Positions 33,958-43,616 of a stretch of 64,000 bases of DNA are shown here, piece after piece. Position 1 is the stretch's first letter, and each line of letters starts with the position of its first letter. Below the pieces are notes generated by a model. The model was not told the DNA's origin, made no database searches, and saw nothing but the letters and a program-made list of their open reading frames with translations. Source of the stretch: Clostridiales bacterium (GTDB lineage: Bacteria > Bacillota > Clostridia > Oscillospirales > Oscillospiraceae); the NCBI GenBank assembly GCA_022785125.1, contig JALFRA010000021.1:1-64000 (forward strand). Direction: 5' to 3'. The translations under genes and the position numbers were made by a program.

Positions 33958-35109
33958 ATGCGCAGCGTCTATCTGGATAACGGCGCCACATCCTACCCCA
34001 AGGCTCCCGGTGTGGGGGAGGCTATGTGCGATTTTATCACCAACATCGGCTGCAACATTGCCCGGGGGGGCTATCAGCAGGCCTATGACGCTGCCGGCCG
34101 GGTGCTGGAGGTGCGGGAGAAGCTCAATGCCCTGGTAAACGGCCCCGGCCCCCGCAACGTGGCCTTTACCTCCGGGGCCACCGCAGGACTCAATCTGCTG
34201 CTCAAGGGACTGCTCCGACCGGGAGATAAGGTGCTCACCTCCCCCATGGAGCACAATGCGGTGCTTCGTCCGCTGGAGCAGCTGAAACAGCGGGGAATTG
34301 TGGTGGAGTATCTGCCCTGTACCAACCGGGGCGAGCTGATCCTGGAAGGACTGGCGGACAAGCTGACCTCCGACGTCCGGGCCGTCATGCTTTGCCACGG
34401 CTCCAACGTCTCCGGAACCCTGTTCCCCATTCAGCAGGTAGGCCGTCTCTGCCGGGAGCGGGGGATCTTCTTCCTGGTGGATGCAGCCCAGACCCTGGGG
34501 GCCATCCCAGTGGACATGACCGCCATGTGCATCGACGGCCTGGCCTTCCCCGGCCACAAGGGCCTGCTGGGGCCCCAGGGCATTGGCGGGGTGGTGGTGA
34601 CCGATGCTCTGGCGGCGGAGCTGGACCCGCTGCTCTCCGGCGGCACCGGCAGCAGGTCGGAATCTCTGGAGATGCCTGCGTTCCTGCCCGATCGTTTTGA
34701 GGCGGGTACCCTCAATCTGCCCGGCATCTTCGGCCTGGGTGCGGCCCTGGACTATCTGGAGGGGGAGGGGGAGGCCCTCCGCATCCGGGAGCATAAGCTG
34801 GCGGGGCACCTGTGGGCCCGGCTCATGGAGCTGGAGGAGGACGGCATCCGGGTGCTGGGTACGAACGACCCCGCCAACCGCACCGGGGTGGTGTCCATCG
34901 ACTTTCTGAAGGCGGATAACGGGGAGATGGCCTTCCGGCTGGAGCAGGAGTACGGCATCCAGACCCGCTGCGGCCTCCACTGCGCCCCGGAGGCCCACCG
35001 GACGCTGGGTACCTTCCCCCAGGGGGCGGTGCGGTTCTCCGCAGGCCCCTTCACTACCTTTGAGGACATCGACTACGTCCAGGGGGCGGTGTACGAGCTG
35101 CTGCTGTAG
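33958..35109 (+). CDS. Cysteine desulfurase-like class V aminotransferase
   Basis: 383 residues. PLP-dependent fold of NifS/SufS type: N-terminal [19 protein letters not shown], the [15 protein letters not shown] loop, [25 protein letters not shown] with the cofactor Asp, and the PLP Lys in [12 protein letters not shown] (about 201). The C-terminal motif [18 protein letters not shown] (about 340) carries the candidate sulfur-carrying Cys. It most resembles the EF2568-type branch often linked with selenium or sulfur transfer to tRNA or cofactors, more than housekeeping IscS. No iscU or sufU is adjacent. ATG start with GGAGG upstream; it seems to be on its own. Confidence 0.85.
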   Translation: MRSVYLDNGATSYPKAPGVGEAMCDFITNIGCNIARGGYQQAYDAAGRVLEVREKLNALVNGPGPRNVAFTSGATAGLNLLLKGLLRPGDKVLTSPMEHNAVLRPLEQLKQRGIVVEYLPCTNRGELILEGLADKLTSDVRAVMLCHGSNVSGTLFPIQQVGRLCRERGIFFLVDAAQTLGAIPVDMTAMCIDGLAFPGHKGLLGPQGIGGVVVTDALAAELDPLLSGGTGSRSESLEMPAFLPDRFEAGTLNLPGIFGLGAALDYLEGEGEALRIREHKLAGHLWARLMELEEDGIRVLGTNDPANRTGVVSIDFLKADNGEMAFRLEQEYGIQTRCGLHCAPEAHRTLGTFPQGAVRFSAGPFTTFEDIDYVQGAVYELLL

Positions 35110-35209
35110 GGGGGCGGCGTCCCCGACGCCCCGCCCGTCTCCGTTCCTTTCCTCTGCCGGTACAGCCTGGCCGGAAGATTACGCTTATGTTACAAAAGCG
35201 CCGGAGGTG

Positions 35210-35238
35210 TTGACGGAACGGATTTGATGGATTATCAT
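35210..35238 (+). promoter_or_regulatory. Sigma-A promoter of the S-layer gene
   Basis: TTGACG, 17-base spacer, TATCAT. It leaves a leader of about 58 bases ending in AAGGAGGAATT before the ATG, as expected for a very strongly expressed gene. Confidence 0.72.
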
Positions 35239-35302
35239 TATGCCAGACTCATGGAGAGGATGTTCCCTCCTCATGGTCAAATCAAATAAGGAGGAATTCC
35301 AA

Positions 35303-37972
35303 ATGAGAAACCTCAAGAGGGCTCTCAGCCTGGCTCTGGCCGGTGTCATGCTCATGGGCATGATGGTGATCGGCGCTGGCGCTGCGAGCAAGGATTTCAC
35401 TGATGCCAGTGATATCAAGAATGTTGAGGCTGTCGACGTTATGGTCGCTCTGGGCGTGCTCGAGGGCGGCGATAAGGGCGACTTCCAGCCCAACTCCATC
35501 CTGACCCGTGAGCAGGCTGCCAAGATCATCTGCTACCTGCTGCTGGGCACCGAGTCTGCTGAGAAGCTGACCACCAACTCCGCCGTGTTCAGCGACGTGG
35601 CGGCCAACCGTTGGTCCGCTCCCTACATCAGCTACTGCGTGAACCTGGGCATTCTGGCCGGCGACGGTCAGGGCCACTTCTTCCCCGAGGGCAAGCTGAC
35701 CGGCGCTGCTTTCGCCAAGATGCTGCTGGTTGCCCTGGGCTACGATGCTTCCATCGAGAAGTACGTGGGCAGCGACTGGATGATCAACGTCTCCTCTGAC
35801 GCCATTGCCGCCGGTATCGTTCCCTCCGGCCTGGTCCTGGCCAACGAGCTGTCCCGTCAGGACGCCGCTCAGATGGCTTTTGAGACCCTGAAGGCCGACA
35901 TGGTGAAGTACGATGGCAAGGGCAGCGTTACTGTGGGTGACATCACCATCAACCAGAACGCCAGCGCTGAGAAGATCCCCGCTTCCACCAAGTCCGGCTA
36001 CAAGACTTCCGGCAACGACGAGTATCAGCAGTTCTGTGAGAAGTACTTCACCGATCTGAAGCTGAACGAGAACTCCAGCGACGCCTTTGGCGCTCCCGCC
36101 GGCAAGTGGACCTACAAGAACAAGGTCGTGGGCACCTATGCTCAGGCTGCCGACGCTACCTACAGCGAGGCTGTTAAGTCCAAGGACCTGTACTCCGACC
36201 TGGGCCTGGACGCCACCGTGAAGGCCGACGTCATGAAGGACGGCAAGGCTGATACCGCCTTCACCATCCAGAAGGGCAACACCACTGAGATCGGCGGCAA
36301 GGGCGTTGTGGTCAAGGCTTACGCTGACGACAAGAACAACGTGACCCTGGTCGTGATCAACACCTACGTGGGTGAGGTCTCCAAGGTTACCGCCGCCAAG
36401 GGCGACGAGAAGGCCTATGTCACCGTGGACGGCATGAAGTATGAGACCGAGGCCTTTGCCAAGGACGACGTGGTCCTCTACACCAAGGCTGACAACGCTA
36501 TCCAGAGCATGGCTCTGGCCGAGAAGGTCGAGGGCGTCGAGGTGACCCGCGTCAACGGTACCACCAGCTTTGTGGCTGACGGCACCACCTACAAGTTCAA
36601 CAGCAACGTGACCTTCTCTGACGACGTGAAGGTGAACAGCGTTCTGGACCTGTATCTGGACACCTACGGCTACGTCATGAAGGTGAACGTGTCCAAGGCC
36701 TCCAGCGACTACGCCTATGTCGTCGACACCGGCGCCAGCAAGGGTGTCTACAGCAATGAGGACAACTACTATGCCAAGCTGGTCCTGGCCGACGGCACTC
36801 AGACCGAGGTTACCGTGGACGGCGACAAGCTGAGCGGCAGCAGCTTTACTGACAAGAAGGCTACTCTGGATGCCCTGAAGGGCGACATCGTGGAGTACAC
36901 CAAGGACTCCAAGGACCTCTACACCCTGACCAGCAAGCAGGACAGCGCCACTGGCAAGGTTGAGATCAAGAAGGGCGAGTCCGCCATGACCTTCGGCGGC
37001 GATACCAAGTACGCCAACAGCAAGACCATCTTCATCGTGCAGTCCGGCACCGGCAGCAAGGCCACCTACGCCACCTACACCGGCTATGCCAACGTGCCCA
37101 GCATGAACAGCAGCAACGGCACCTACACCGTGTTCTGCAAGAGCGGCGATGTTGCCACTATCGTGTTTGTCTCCGGTGTTGCCACCAGCTCCAAGGACAT
37201 CGTCTACGTCCTGGCCTCCAAGGCCGGCGTTAAGGTGAACGATACCGATGCCGGCACCTACTGGGAGTACAAGGCCGTTGTCAACGGTGAGATCACCACT
37301 GTTAAGATGAACAAGGAGATCACCGGCAACGATGGTAAGGACGTGCTGTACAGCAGCATCTCCTACGCCGACAAGGACAATGAGATCCTGGATAAGGATG
37401 CCTGCGTGACCTACACCACCGATAAGGGCGACAACTATGCTCTGAAGGATAAGAAGGTCACCGCTGAGGCCAAGGACGGCATCATCGGCATTGGCGGCAC
37501 CAACTATGCTCTGTCCTCCGAGGTGGAGCTGTACGCCGTGACCACCAAGAGCAAGATCGAGACCGGCGCTCTGGCTGACGTGGCCAAGGACGCTACCGTG
37601 ACCGCCATCGTGAAGAACGGCGAGATCGTCGCCATCTTCTACGGCGTGACCGACGAGGGCCCCATCGGCCCCGGCGTGGGCGACACCTACAGCGTGTCCC
37701 TGGCCAAGGATCAGGCTACCTCTTCCACTCTGAAGCTGACTGTGAAGAGCACCAATGAGTCCGATACCGCCAAGTTCACCTACAAGGTGTTTGCTTATGG
37801 CATCACTGCCGGTAAGGACACCGCCGTTCAGGTGAACGAGGGCACTGGCACCCTGGCTGCCGGTACCGCTACTGAGACCGTTCTCACCGGCACCAACAAC
37901 ACCCTGGTGTACTACGTTGTTGTGACCGTGGGCGGCGAGACTCTGACCACTTCTACCGTCATCGGCGGCTAA
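35303..37972 (+). CDS. Major S-layer-type surface protein with SLH domains
   Basis: 889 residues from ATG 35303 (AAGGAGG nine bases before). Signal peptide MRNLKRALSLALAGVMLMGM...GAGAA. Two clear SLH motifs: residues about 30-85 (DVMVALGVLEGGDKGDFQPN, then ILTREQAAKIICYLLLG) and about 95-150 (VFSDVAANRWSAPYISYCVN). A third, weaker one follows (about 160-205). The remaining 680 residues are Lys/Asp/Thr/Val-rich beta-type repeats with the hallmark of S-layer proteins, few Cys and much Tyr/Thr. Codon choice is strikingly restricted (AAG, GGC, AAC, CTG dominate), unlike most neighbours, which indicates very high expression. Anchored to pyruvylated wall polymer through SLH. Confidence 0.9.
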   Translation: MRNLKRALSLALAGVMLMGMMVIGAGAASKDFTDASDIKNVEAVDVMVALGVLEGGDKGDFQPNSILTREQAAKIICYLLLGTESAEKLTTNSAVFSDVAANRWSAPYISYCVNLGILAGDGQGHFFPEGKLTGAAFAKMLLVALGYDASIEKYVGSDWMINVSSDAIAAGIVPSGLVLANELSRQDAAQMAFETLKADMVKYDGKGSVTVGDITINQNASAEKIPASTKSGYKTSGNDEYQQFCEKYFTDLKLNENSSDAFGAPAGKWTYKNKVVGTYAQAADATYSEAVKSKDLYSDLGLDATVKADVMKDGKADTAFTIQKGNTTEIGGKGVVVKAYADDKNNVTLVVINTYVGEVSKVTAAKGDEKAYVTVDGMKYETEAFAKDDVVLYTKADNAIQSMALAEKVEGVEVTRVNGTTSFVADGTTYKFNSNVTFSDDVKVNSVLDLYLDTYGYVMKVNVSKASSDYAYVVDTGASKGVYSNEDNYYAKLVLADGTQTEVTVDGDKLSGSSFTDKKATLDALKGDIVEYTKDSKDLYTLTSKQDSATGKVEIKKGESAMTFGGDTKYANSKTIFIVQSGTGSKATYATYTGYANVPSMNSSNGTYTVFCKSGDVATIVFVSGVATSSKDIVYVLASKAGVKVNDTDAGTYWEYKAVVNGEITTVKMNKEITGNDGKDVLYSSISYADKDNEILDKDACVTYTTDKGDNYALKDKKVTAEAKDGIIGIGGTNYALSSEVELYAVTTKSKIETGALADVAKDATVTAIVKNGEIVAIFYGVTDEGPIGPGVGDTYSVSLAKDQATSSTLKLTVKSTNESDTAKFTYKVFAYGITAGKDTAVQVNEGTGTLAAGTATETVLTGTNNTLVYYVVVTVGGETLTTSTVIGG

Positions 37973-38008
37973 AAAGCGGTCCCGTCAGAACAACTGACAC
38001 TTTATAGC

Positions 38009-38044
38009 AGCGGCCCCGCTCCTCTGGAGCGGGGCCGCTCTTTT
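38009..38044 (+). terminator. Terminator of the S-layer gene
   Basis: Stem AGCGGCCCCGCTCC / GGAGCGGGGCCGCT with a 3-base loop, followed by CTTTT. It reaches the stop of the convergent gene at 38044. Confidence 0.9.
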
Positions 38045-38490
38045 CAGCGAAAGGCGACGTAGCGATAGGTGACCCCCGCGGTATTAAAGCCCCCTCCCGG
38101 TGCGAACGCGTCGCCGTTGATTTGAAACCCCGAGGGGGTCATATAGAAGATCCCATCCCGGACCCAGGTACTGCCGGTGTTATCAAACGCACACTGGATC
38201 TCCCCGGTACCCAGGGCAAATCTATAGATGTCATGGTCGTCTGTGGGATCACAGTTGAACAGATACAGCAGCGACGGCTGAAAGGCAAGGGGGATATCCT
38301 GAACTCCCGTGCCGCCGTCCCCGATATAACTGCCCAGGACAAAGACCTTTTTGTCCTCGCCGTATTTTTGGGAAGCCAGCTGAAAAAGGGCCTCATCCAC
38401 CTTGCCAAAATCCTGGTTGAAGTCTGTCCGCAGGAAGGGGTCCGACGGGTCCCACTGGTGCAGCTGATAATGTTCCGTATAGTTTGCCAT
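38044..38490 (-). CDS. Hypothetical protein, phage-tail-like N-terminus
   Basis: 148 residues from ATG 38490 (AGGAGG seven bases upstream; an ATG two codons earlier sits too near the site). The N-terminus (ANYTEHYQLHQWDPSDPFLR, then TDFNQDFGKVDEAL) matches a pattern common at the start of phage or tailocin fibre-type proteins. The rest (VFVLGSYIGDGGTGVQDIPL and LAFQPSLLYLFNCD) looks like a small beta-sandwich. No signal peptide. It stands alone with no other phage genes around, so it may be a domesticated remnant. Function unknown. Confidence 0.55.
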   Translation of the reverse strand: MANYTEHYQLHQWDPSDPFLRTDFNQDFGKVDEALFQLASQKYGEDKKVFVLGSYIGDGGTGVQDIPLAFQPSLLYLFNCDPTDDHDIYRFALGTGEIQCAFDNTGSTWVRDGIFYMTPSGFQINGDAFAPGGGFNTAGVTYRYVAFR

Positions 38491-38761
38491 ATACATTCCT
38501 CCTTGTTTTCTCTTTGGCGGCTTTTTGCCCCATGATCATCACCGAACCGCGATCCTGTTGCACAGACAGAAAAGCTGAGCCGGGGAGCGGAGGACTGCTG
38601 CGGGGGACCGGACTATTGGCACAGGCTGCAAAATATGATATGATAAAGTGCAAAACGATCCCGGGATCAAGATCAAACATGGAGTGGTATGACAAGGCAG
38701 AGAGACCCTGCTCCAGGGAAGGAAGGGGAGGTCTCCTCTGGCCGGGAGAAAGGTGTGAACC

Positions 38762-39787
38762 ATGGCAGACTGGACGAGAGAACCTTTCGGCGTCACCGCC
38801 GGGGGCAAGGAAGTGGAACAGTGGACCGCCCAGGCAGGCAGCTATACGGCCAAGATCCTCACCTATGGCGGCATCCTCCGCAGCTTTCTGGTGGAGGACA
38901 GAGACGTGGTGCTGGGGTGCGACACCCTGGCCGACTATGAGAAGCAGGACAAATACTTCGGGGCCCTGGTGGGCCGGGTGGCCAACCGCATCGGCGGCGC
39001 TTCCTTTGATTTGAACGGGGTCCATTACCCCCTGGCCGCCAACAACGGTCCCAACTGCCTTCATGGCGGCGTCCACGGCTTTCATGAGGCCGTGTGGGAG
39101 GCGGCGGTCCGGGAAGGCAAGCTGGTGCTCTTCCACATAAGCCCCGACGGGGAGGAGGGCTTCCCCGGCACCCTGGAGGTGCGGGTGAGCTACGATCTCA
39201 CCGCCGACGGCGTGCTCTCCCTGGACTACTGGGCCAGGAGTGACAAGGATACCCTGTGTAACCTGACCAACCACAGCTACTTCAATCTGATGGGCCACGC
39301 GTACGGCTCTCTGGAGGGCCAGCGGGTCCAGGTCTACGCCAGCACTATTACGGAAAATGACGCCAACAGCACCCCCACCGGGGCTCTGATGGCGGTGGAG
39401 GGTACCCCCTTTGACCTCCGTTTCCCCCGGGAGTTCCTCCAGGGTCTGTCCATGGAACATCCCCAGCTGACCCTGGGCAACGGCTACGACCACAACTTTG
39501 TTCTGCGGACCCAGCCAGACGCCCCCCTGGGGCTGGCGGCCCGGGTGATGGGCGGCGGGCTGTGCCTGGAGTGCTACACCACCCAGTGCGGCCTCCAGCT
39601 CTATACCGCCAACTATCTGGACGGCGTGCCCGGCAAGGACGGGGCGGTGTATGGCCCCCGGTCGGCCTTCTGCCTGGAGACCCAGGGCTGGCCCGACGCC
39701 ATCCACCACCAGGGCTTCCCCAGCCCCATCCTGCGGGCGGGGGAGGAGTACCGCCACACCACCACCTACCGGCTGGCTACCATATAA
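38762..39787 (+). CDS. galM: Aldose 1-epimerase GalM (mutarotase)
   Basis: 341 residues. Interconverts alpha and beta anomers of hexoses. Family residues are visible: LTYGGILRSFLVEDRDVVLG at the start, VGRVANRIGGASFDLNG (about 72), NCLHGGVHGFHEAVWEA with the first His (about 102), NHSYFNLMGHA with the catalytic His (about 172) and the catalytic Glu in GGGLCLECYTTQCGLQLYTA (about 265-285). ATG start, with an AGG-rich upstream. Single gene with a clear terminator. The 38491-38761 gap before it shows no gene. Confidence 0.94.
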   Translation: MADWTREPFGVTAGGKEVEQWTAQAGSYTAKILTYGGILRSFLVEDRDVVLGCDTLADYEKQDKYFGALVGRVANRIGGASFDLNGVHYPLAANNGPNCLHGGVHGFHEAVWEAAVREGKLVLFHISPDGEEGFPGTLEVRVSYDLTADGVLSLDYWARSDKDTLCNLTNHSYFNLMGHAYGSLEGQRVQVYASTITENDANSTPTGALMAVEGTPFDLRFPREFLQGLSMEHPQLTLGNGYDHNFVLRTQPDAPLGLAARVMGGGLCLECYTTQCGLQLYTANYLDGVPGKDGAVYGPRSAFCLETQGWPDAIHHQGFPSPILRAGEEYRHTTTYRLATI

Positions 39788-39804
39788 GCCAAGAGATCGC
39801 AATC

Positions 39805-39845
39805 AAAAGAACCGGCCTGCCAATGGAGCAGACCGGTTCTTTTTG
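39805..39845. terminator. Terminator after galM, usable in both directions
   Basis: Stem AGAACCGG.CTGC / AGCAG.CCGGTTCT with a 6-base loop flanked by AAAA and TTTTT. The leftward coiled-coil gene also ends at 39849. Confidence 0.85.
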
Positions 39846-39848
39846 TGG

Positions 39849-40805
39849 TTAAAGTGAGACGGAATCCAGCAGTGCCTCCCGTTCACGCTCCAGAGCAGCC
39901 TGCTGGTCGTTCAGGTCCTGGGAGGCGGCGGTCAGGGTGCGGAGGGCGGCGGTCAGCTTCATGTGGACCTCCGATACCCCCTCCTGGGCCGTTTTGATGC
40001 TGGACTGGACATACCAGTCGGAGAAGATGCCGTCAAAAAAGTAATCGGCAAAGGTGGCAAACTCCCCGATCTGGATGTTGGGCACATGAAGCTGGCTCAC
40101 ATCGGCCAGCTCGGTGCGGAAGTCGCTCAGGGCCCGCTGAGCCGCCTGGATGCTGGACTGGGCGCTGTCCAGCCGGTCATGCTTGGCCATGGTGGCGATG
40201 AGTCCGCCCCCCAGCATATCCCAGGTGCCCCAGCTGCGGGCGCTGTCCAGATCGTTCTGGATCTGGTCCAGCAGCCGCTTGGCGTTCTCGCCAGCGGAGA
40301 GAGCCTCCTGTACTTCTTTATGCTGGTGGGTCACGCCGACCAGTTGGCGGTCCAGCTCCACCAGCCGGGCGCCTGCCTGGCCGCCCATGGCCTTCACCAG
40401 ATCGGCCTTCTCCGCCCACAGCGCCTCCAGCTGCTCCGGGGTGTCCCGCAGTCCGTCCCGCTCCCGGGTCAGACTGTGGAGCTTGTTCTCCAGGTATTCC
40501 AGGTCCGATTTGGCCTGGTCGTACTGGAGCTTGGCGGCCAGAGCCTCCCGGCGCTCCTTGTCCAGCCGCTCCTCCTTGTGGCCGGTCAGTGTGAGGAGAA
40601 AGGCGTGTACGCCGCCCAACTCCAGCTTGTCCACATCGTCCTGCTCCTTGCGGAAGCGTTGAGCGGTTTCGTCCACTTTGGCCTGCCGCTCCCCCCGCTG
40701 GCGGTACAGCTCGTCAATCTGGGCGTCCAGCTGCTTGCGGCGGGCCTGGGCCTGTTTTAGTTGATCCAATTCCTTATTTAACTTCGTCAGATGTTCCATC
40801 ATCAC
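39849..40805 (-). CDS. Coiled-coil protein of unknown function
   Basis: 318 residues, no signal and no membrane segment. Residues 1-190 are heptad-rich with long runs of Lys/Glu/Gln/Arg (for example QAQARRKQLDAQIDELYRQR and KERREALAAKLQYDQAKSDL), a long coiled coil. A conserved-looking break (RSWGTWDMLGGGLIATMAKH, near 195) is followed by a shorter helical domain and a second coiled coil at the end. I do not recognise a family. The start overlaps the end of the P-loop kinase gene by up to 32 bases, so the two are probably co-translated. The first three codons are ATG ATG ATG; any may be used. Confidence 0.7.
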   Translation of the reverse strand: MMMEHLTKLNKELDQLKQAQARRKQLDAQIDELYRQRGERQAKVDETAQRFRKEQDDVDKLELGGVHAFLLTLTGHKEERLDKERREALAAKLQYDQAKSDLEYLENKLHSLTRERDGLRDTPEQLEALWAEKADLVKAMGGQAGARLVELDRQLVGVTHQHKEVQEALSAGENAKRLLDQIQNDLDSARSWGTWDMLGGGLIATMAKHDRLDSAQSSIQAAQRALSDFRTELADVSQLHVPNIQIGEFATFADYFFDGIFSDWYVQSSIKTAQEGVSEVHMKLTAALRTLTAASQDLNDQQAALEREREALLDSVSL

Positions 40806-41307
40806 TTCTGCTCACCTCAATTATGTATGCTGCGGTCTCTGCCGGGGTCAGACGGGAGGTATCGATTTTCTGGCCGTCCAATTTTTGATAGAGCGGAAGA
40901 TAGGCCAGGCTGCGAGGGATGATATCTGGGTTCCGCCGCCCGGCGGCCACGTCGGTTTCCAGACGGGTACGCAGGACTTCTGGACGGCATAGCAGAGAGA
41001 TCTGATGGACCTGACAGCACTCTGTATCCACCCGGCACAGTAAATCGTCTACGATCTCCTGCCGGTGCATGACCCAGCTTAAAATAATATGCTGACAGAG
41101 GGAGCAATGAAGAAACCGGTTGAGTAAAAAAGAAATATTTTCTATCACCATAGAGCAGGTCTCTTCTGTAACCTGGAAGGGGTGCATATCCCAGCACCAG
41201 TCTCCGTCCAGATATACGCTGCCGGACAGAGCGGTTTTAAGATGGGAGCACACGGTGCTCTTTCCGACCCCCATGGGCCCCCCGATCAGGTAGAGCTTTT
41301 TTCTCAT
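40774..41307 (-). CDS. Small P-loop nucleotide/shikimate-type kinase
   Basis: 177 residues from ATG 41307 (GGGAGG ten bases upstream); a GTG six codons earlier overlaps that site. N-terminal Walker A loop KKLYLIGGPMGVGKSTVCSH (residues 3-20), then VYLDGDWCWDMHPF. A LID-like arginine region follows (CRPEVLRTRLETDVAAGRRN, about 120-140). The size and layout fit the AAA_33/uridine-kinase-like group of P-loop phosphotransferases that act on small molecules, but the substrate is unknown. Cys-rich for its size. Overlaps the coiled-coil gene. Confidence 0.72.
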   Translation of the reverse strand: MRKKLYLIGGPMGVGKSTVCSHLKTALSGSVYLDGDWCWDMHPFQVTEETCSMVIENISFLLNRFLHCSLCQHIILSWVMHRQEIVDDLLCRVDTECCQVHQISLLCRPEVLRTRLETDVAAGRRNPDIIPRSLAYLPLYQKLDGQKIDTSRLTPAETAAYIIEVSRSDDGTSDEVK

Positions 41308-41444
41308 GCGGTGCGCACCTCCCACGCTGCTTCTTTCTCAATCATTCTACGCCGCTGAAACAAAAAGGACAAGGAAAATCGCTGGACTTGACGGACAAAA
41401 ATGGGTAAAATATTGGTTACAAGCCCGCTGCAAAGGAGAACACT

Positions 41445-43616
41445 ATGGATACCATCATTCAGATCCTGGCCAGGGAACTGGGCCAGAAGGAGACATACAT
41501 TCAGAACGTGGTGGACCTCATCGACGAGGGCAACACCATTCCTTTTATCGCCCGCTACCGCAAGGAGCTCCATGGCGCCATGGACGACACCACCCTGCGT
41601 ACCCTGGCCGACCGGCTGCAATACCTGCGGAACCTGGACAAGCGGCGGGAGGAGGTCAAGGGGGCCATTGAGGCCCAGGGCAAGCTGACGGAGGAACTCT
41701 CCGCCGCCATCGACTCCGCCGCCACCCTGGCGGAGGTGGAGGACCTGTACCGCCCCTACAAGCAGAAGCGGCGCACCCGGGCCACCATAGCAAAGGAGAA
41801 GGGGCTGGAGCCCCTGGCCGATCTGCTTTTCGCTCAGGCCATGGACGGCCCTGCGCCGGAGGCGGCTGCGGCAGAGTATATCGACCCGGAGAAGGGCGTG
41901 GAGACGGCGGAGGAGGCCCTCCAGGGCGCCAATGACATCATTGCCGAGCGCATCTCCGACGACGCTGACATCCGCAAGCTGCTGCGGGAGCTGGTATGGA
42001 AGAAGGGCTATCTGGTATCCGCCGCCGCGGCCAAGGACCCGGAGGACACGGTATACCGGCTGTACTACGACTTCCGGTCTCCCATCAACCGCCTCCAGGG
42101 CCACCAGATCCTGGCCATCAACCGGGGCGAGCGGGAGGAACTCCTGAAAGTGAGCGTGGAGATGGACCGGGAGGCCGCCCTCATCCCTGTCCGGCGGCAG
42201 GTGCTCAACCCCGGCGCCCCTGCCATGGCCTTTGTGCGCGCCGCCGCCGAGGACGCCTACGACCGGCTCATCTTCCCCTCGGTGGAGCGGGAGATGCGCA
42301 ACCTGCTCACCGAGCAGGCTGACGAGGGGGCCATCAAGATGTTCGGCCTCAACCTAAAACCCCTGCTGATGCAGCCGCCGGTGAAGGGCTTTGTCACCAT
42401 GGGCCTGGACCCGGGCTATCGCAACGGCTGCAAGGTGGCGGTGGTGGACGCCACCGGCAAGGTGCTGGACACGGCGGTGGTCTATCCCACCTTCAATGAA
42501 AAGAAAAAGCAGGAGGCCATCGACATCCTGTCCAAGCTCATCCGCAAGCACAACGTGGCCCACATCGCCATTGGCAACGGCACCGCCAGCCGGGAGACCG
42601 AGCAGATGGCGGTGGAGATGATCCGCAAGCTGGGGGGCGGGGTGAGCTATATGATCGTCAACGAGGCGGGTGCCAGTGTGTACTCCGCCTCCAAGCTGGC
42701 GGCGGAGGAGTTCCCCGACTACGACGTGAATCTGCGCTCCGCCGTGTCCATCGCCCGGCGGCTCCAGGACCCCCTGGCCGAGCTGGTGAAGATCGACCCC
42801 AAGTCCATCGGCGTGGGCCAGTATCAGCATGATATGCCCCAGGCCCGGCTGGACGAGACTCTGGGCGGCGTGGTGGAGGACTGCGTCAACGCGGTGGGGG
42901 TGGACCTGAACACCGCCTCCGCCCCTCTGCTGGCCTATGTGGCGGGCCTCAATAACACCACCGCCAAGAACATCGTCAAGTACCGGGAGGAGAACGGAGC
43001 CTTTACCACCCGGAAGGGGGTGCTCAAAGTACCCAAGCTGGGTCCCAAGGCCTTCGAGCAGTGCGCCGGCTTCCTGCGGGTACCGGAGAGCAAGAACGTG
43101 CTAGACCATACTGGCGTCCACCCGGAGAGCTATGAGGCGGCCCAGAAGCTGCTGGAGCTGTGCGGCTACACCCTGAAGGACGTGGCAGCCGGAAACATAG
43201 CCGATCTGGACCAGCGGCTGCAGGCCTATGACCGGGAGAAGGCGGCCCAGGCCTGCGGCGTGGGCCTGCCCACCCTGTATGACATCGTGAAGGAGCTGCT
43301 CAAGCCGGGCCGGGACCCCCGTGACGAGCTGCCCCGCCCCATTCTGCGCACCGACGTGATGGAGATGAAGGACCTGCGCCCGGGGATGGAGCTCACCGGC
43401 ACGGTGCGCAACGTCATTGACTTCGGCGTGTTTGTGGACATCGGCGTCCACCAGGACGGACTGGTCCACATCTCCCAGCTGGCGGGCCGCCGGGTGCGCC
43501 ACCCCAGCGAAGTGTGCGCCGTGGGGGACATCGTCACCGTCTGGGTGCTGGAGGTGGACGAGAAAAAGAAGCGTATCTCCCTCACCATGAAAAAGCCCAA
43601 GGAGGGAACGGTATGA
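41445..43616 (+). CDS. tex: Tex-family RNA-binding transcription accessory protein
   Basis: 723 residues, full length. Order: N-terminal helical Tex domain (LVDLIDEGNTIPFIARYRKE at 24-43), a YqgF/RNase-H-like domain with FVTMGLDPGYRNGCKVAVVD (about 313), and helix-hairpin-helix repeats (VGVDLNTASAPLLAYVAGLN). The C-terminal S1 RNA-binding domain has LTGTVRNVIDFGVFVDIGVH, then QDGLVHISQL, ending in KKKRISLTMKKP. It binds nucleic acid and affects transcription and RNA turnover. ATG start with AAGGAG upstream. Its stop overlaps the ATG of the next gene (ATGA). Confidence 0.96.
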   Translation: MDTIIQILARELGQKETYIQNVVDLIDEGNTIPFIARYRKELHGAMDDTTLRTLADRLQYLRNLDKRREEVKGAIEAQGKLTEELSAAIDSAATLAEVEDLYRPYKQKRRTRATIAKEKGLEPLADLLFAQAMDGPAPEAAAAEYIDPEKGVETAEEALQGANDIIAERISDDADIRKLLRELVWKKGYLVSAAAAKDPEDTVYRLYYDFRSPINRLQGHQILAINRGEREELLKVSVEMDREAALIPVRRQVLNPGAPAMAFVRAAAEDAYDRLIFPSVEREMRNLLTEQADEGAIKMFGLNLKPLLMQPPVKGFVTMGLDPGYRNGCKVAVVDATGKVLDTAVVYPTFNEKKKQEAIDILSKLIRKHNVAHIAIGNGTASRETEQMAVEMIRKLGGGVSYMIVNEAGASVYSASKLAAEEFPDYDVNLRSAVSIARRLQDPLAELVKIDPKSIGVGQYQHDMPQARLDETLGGVVEDCVNAVGVDLNTASAPLLAYVAGLNNTTAKNIVKYREENGAFTTRKGVLKVPKLGPKAFEQCAGFLRVPESKNVLDHTGVHPESYEAAQKLLELCGYTLKDVAAGNIADLDQRLQAYDREKAAQACGVGLPTLYDIVKELLKPGRDPRDELPRPILRTDVMEMKDLRPGMELTGTVRNVIDFGVFVDIGVHQDGLVHISQLAGRRVRHPSEVCAVGDIVTVWVLEVDEKKKRISLTMKKPKEGTV

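Noticed and set aside
35240-35302. Upstream start for the S-layer protein at 35240
   Set aside because: It lies on the promoter and leader, and would bury the signal peptide; AAGGAGG sits properly before 35303.
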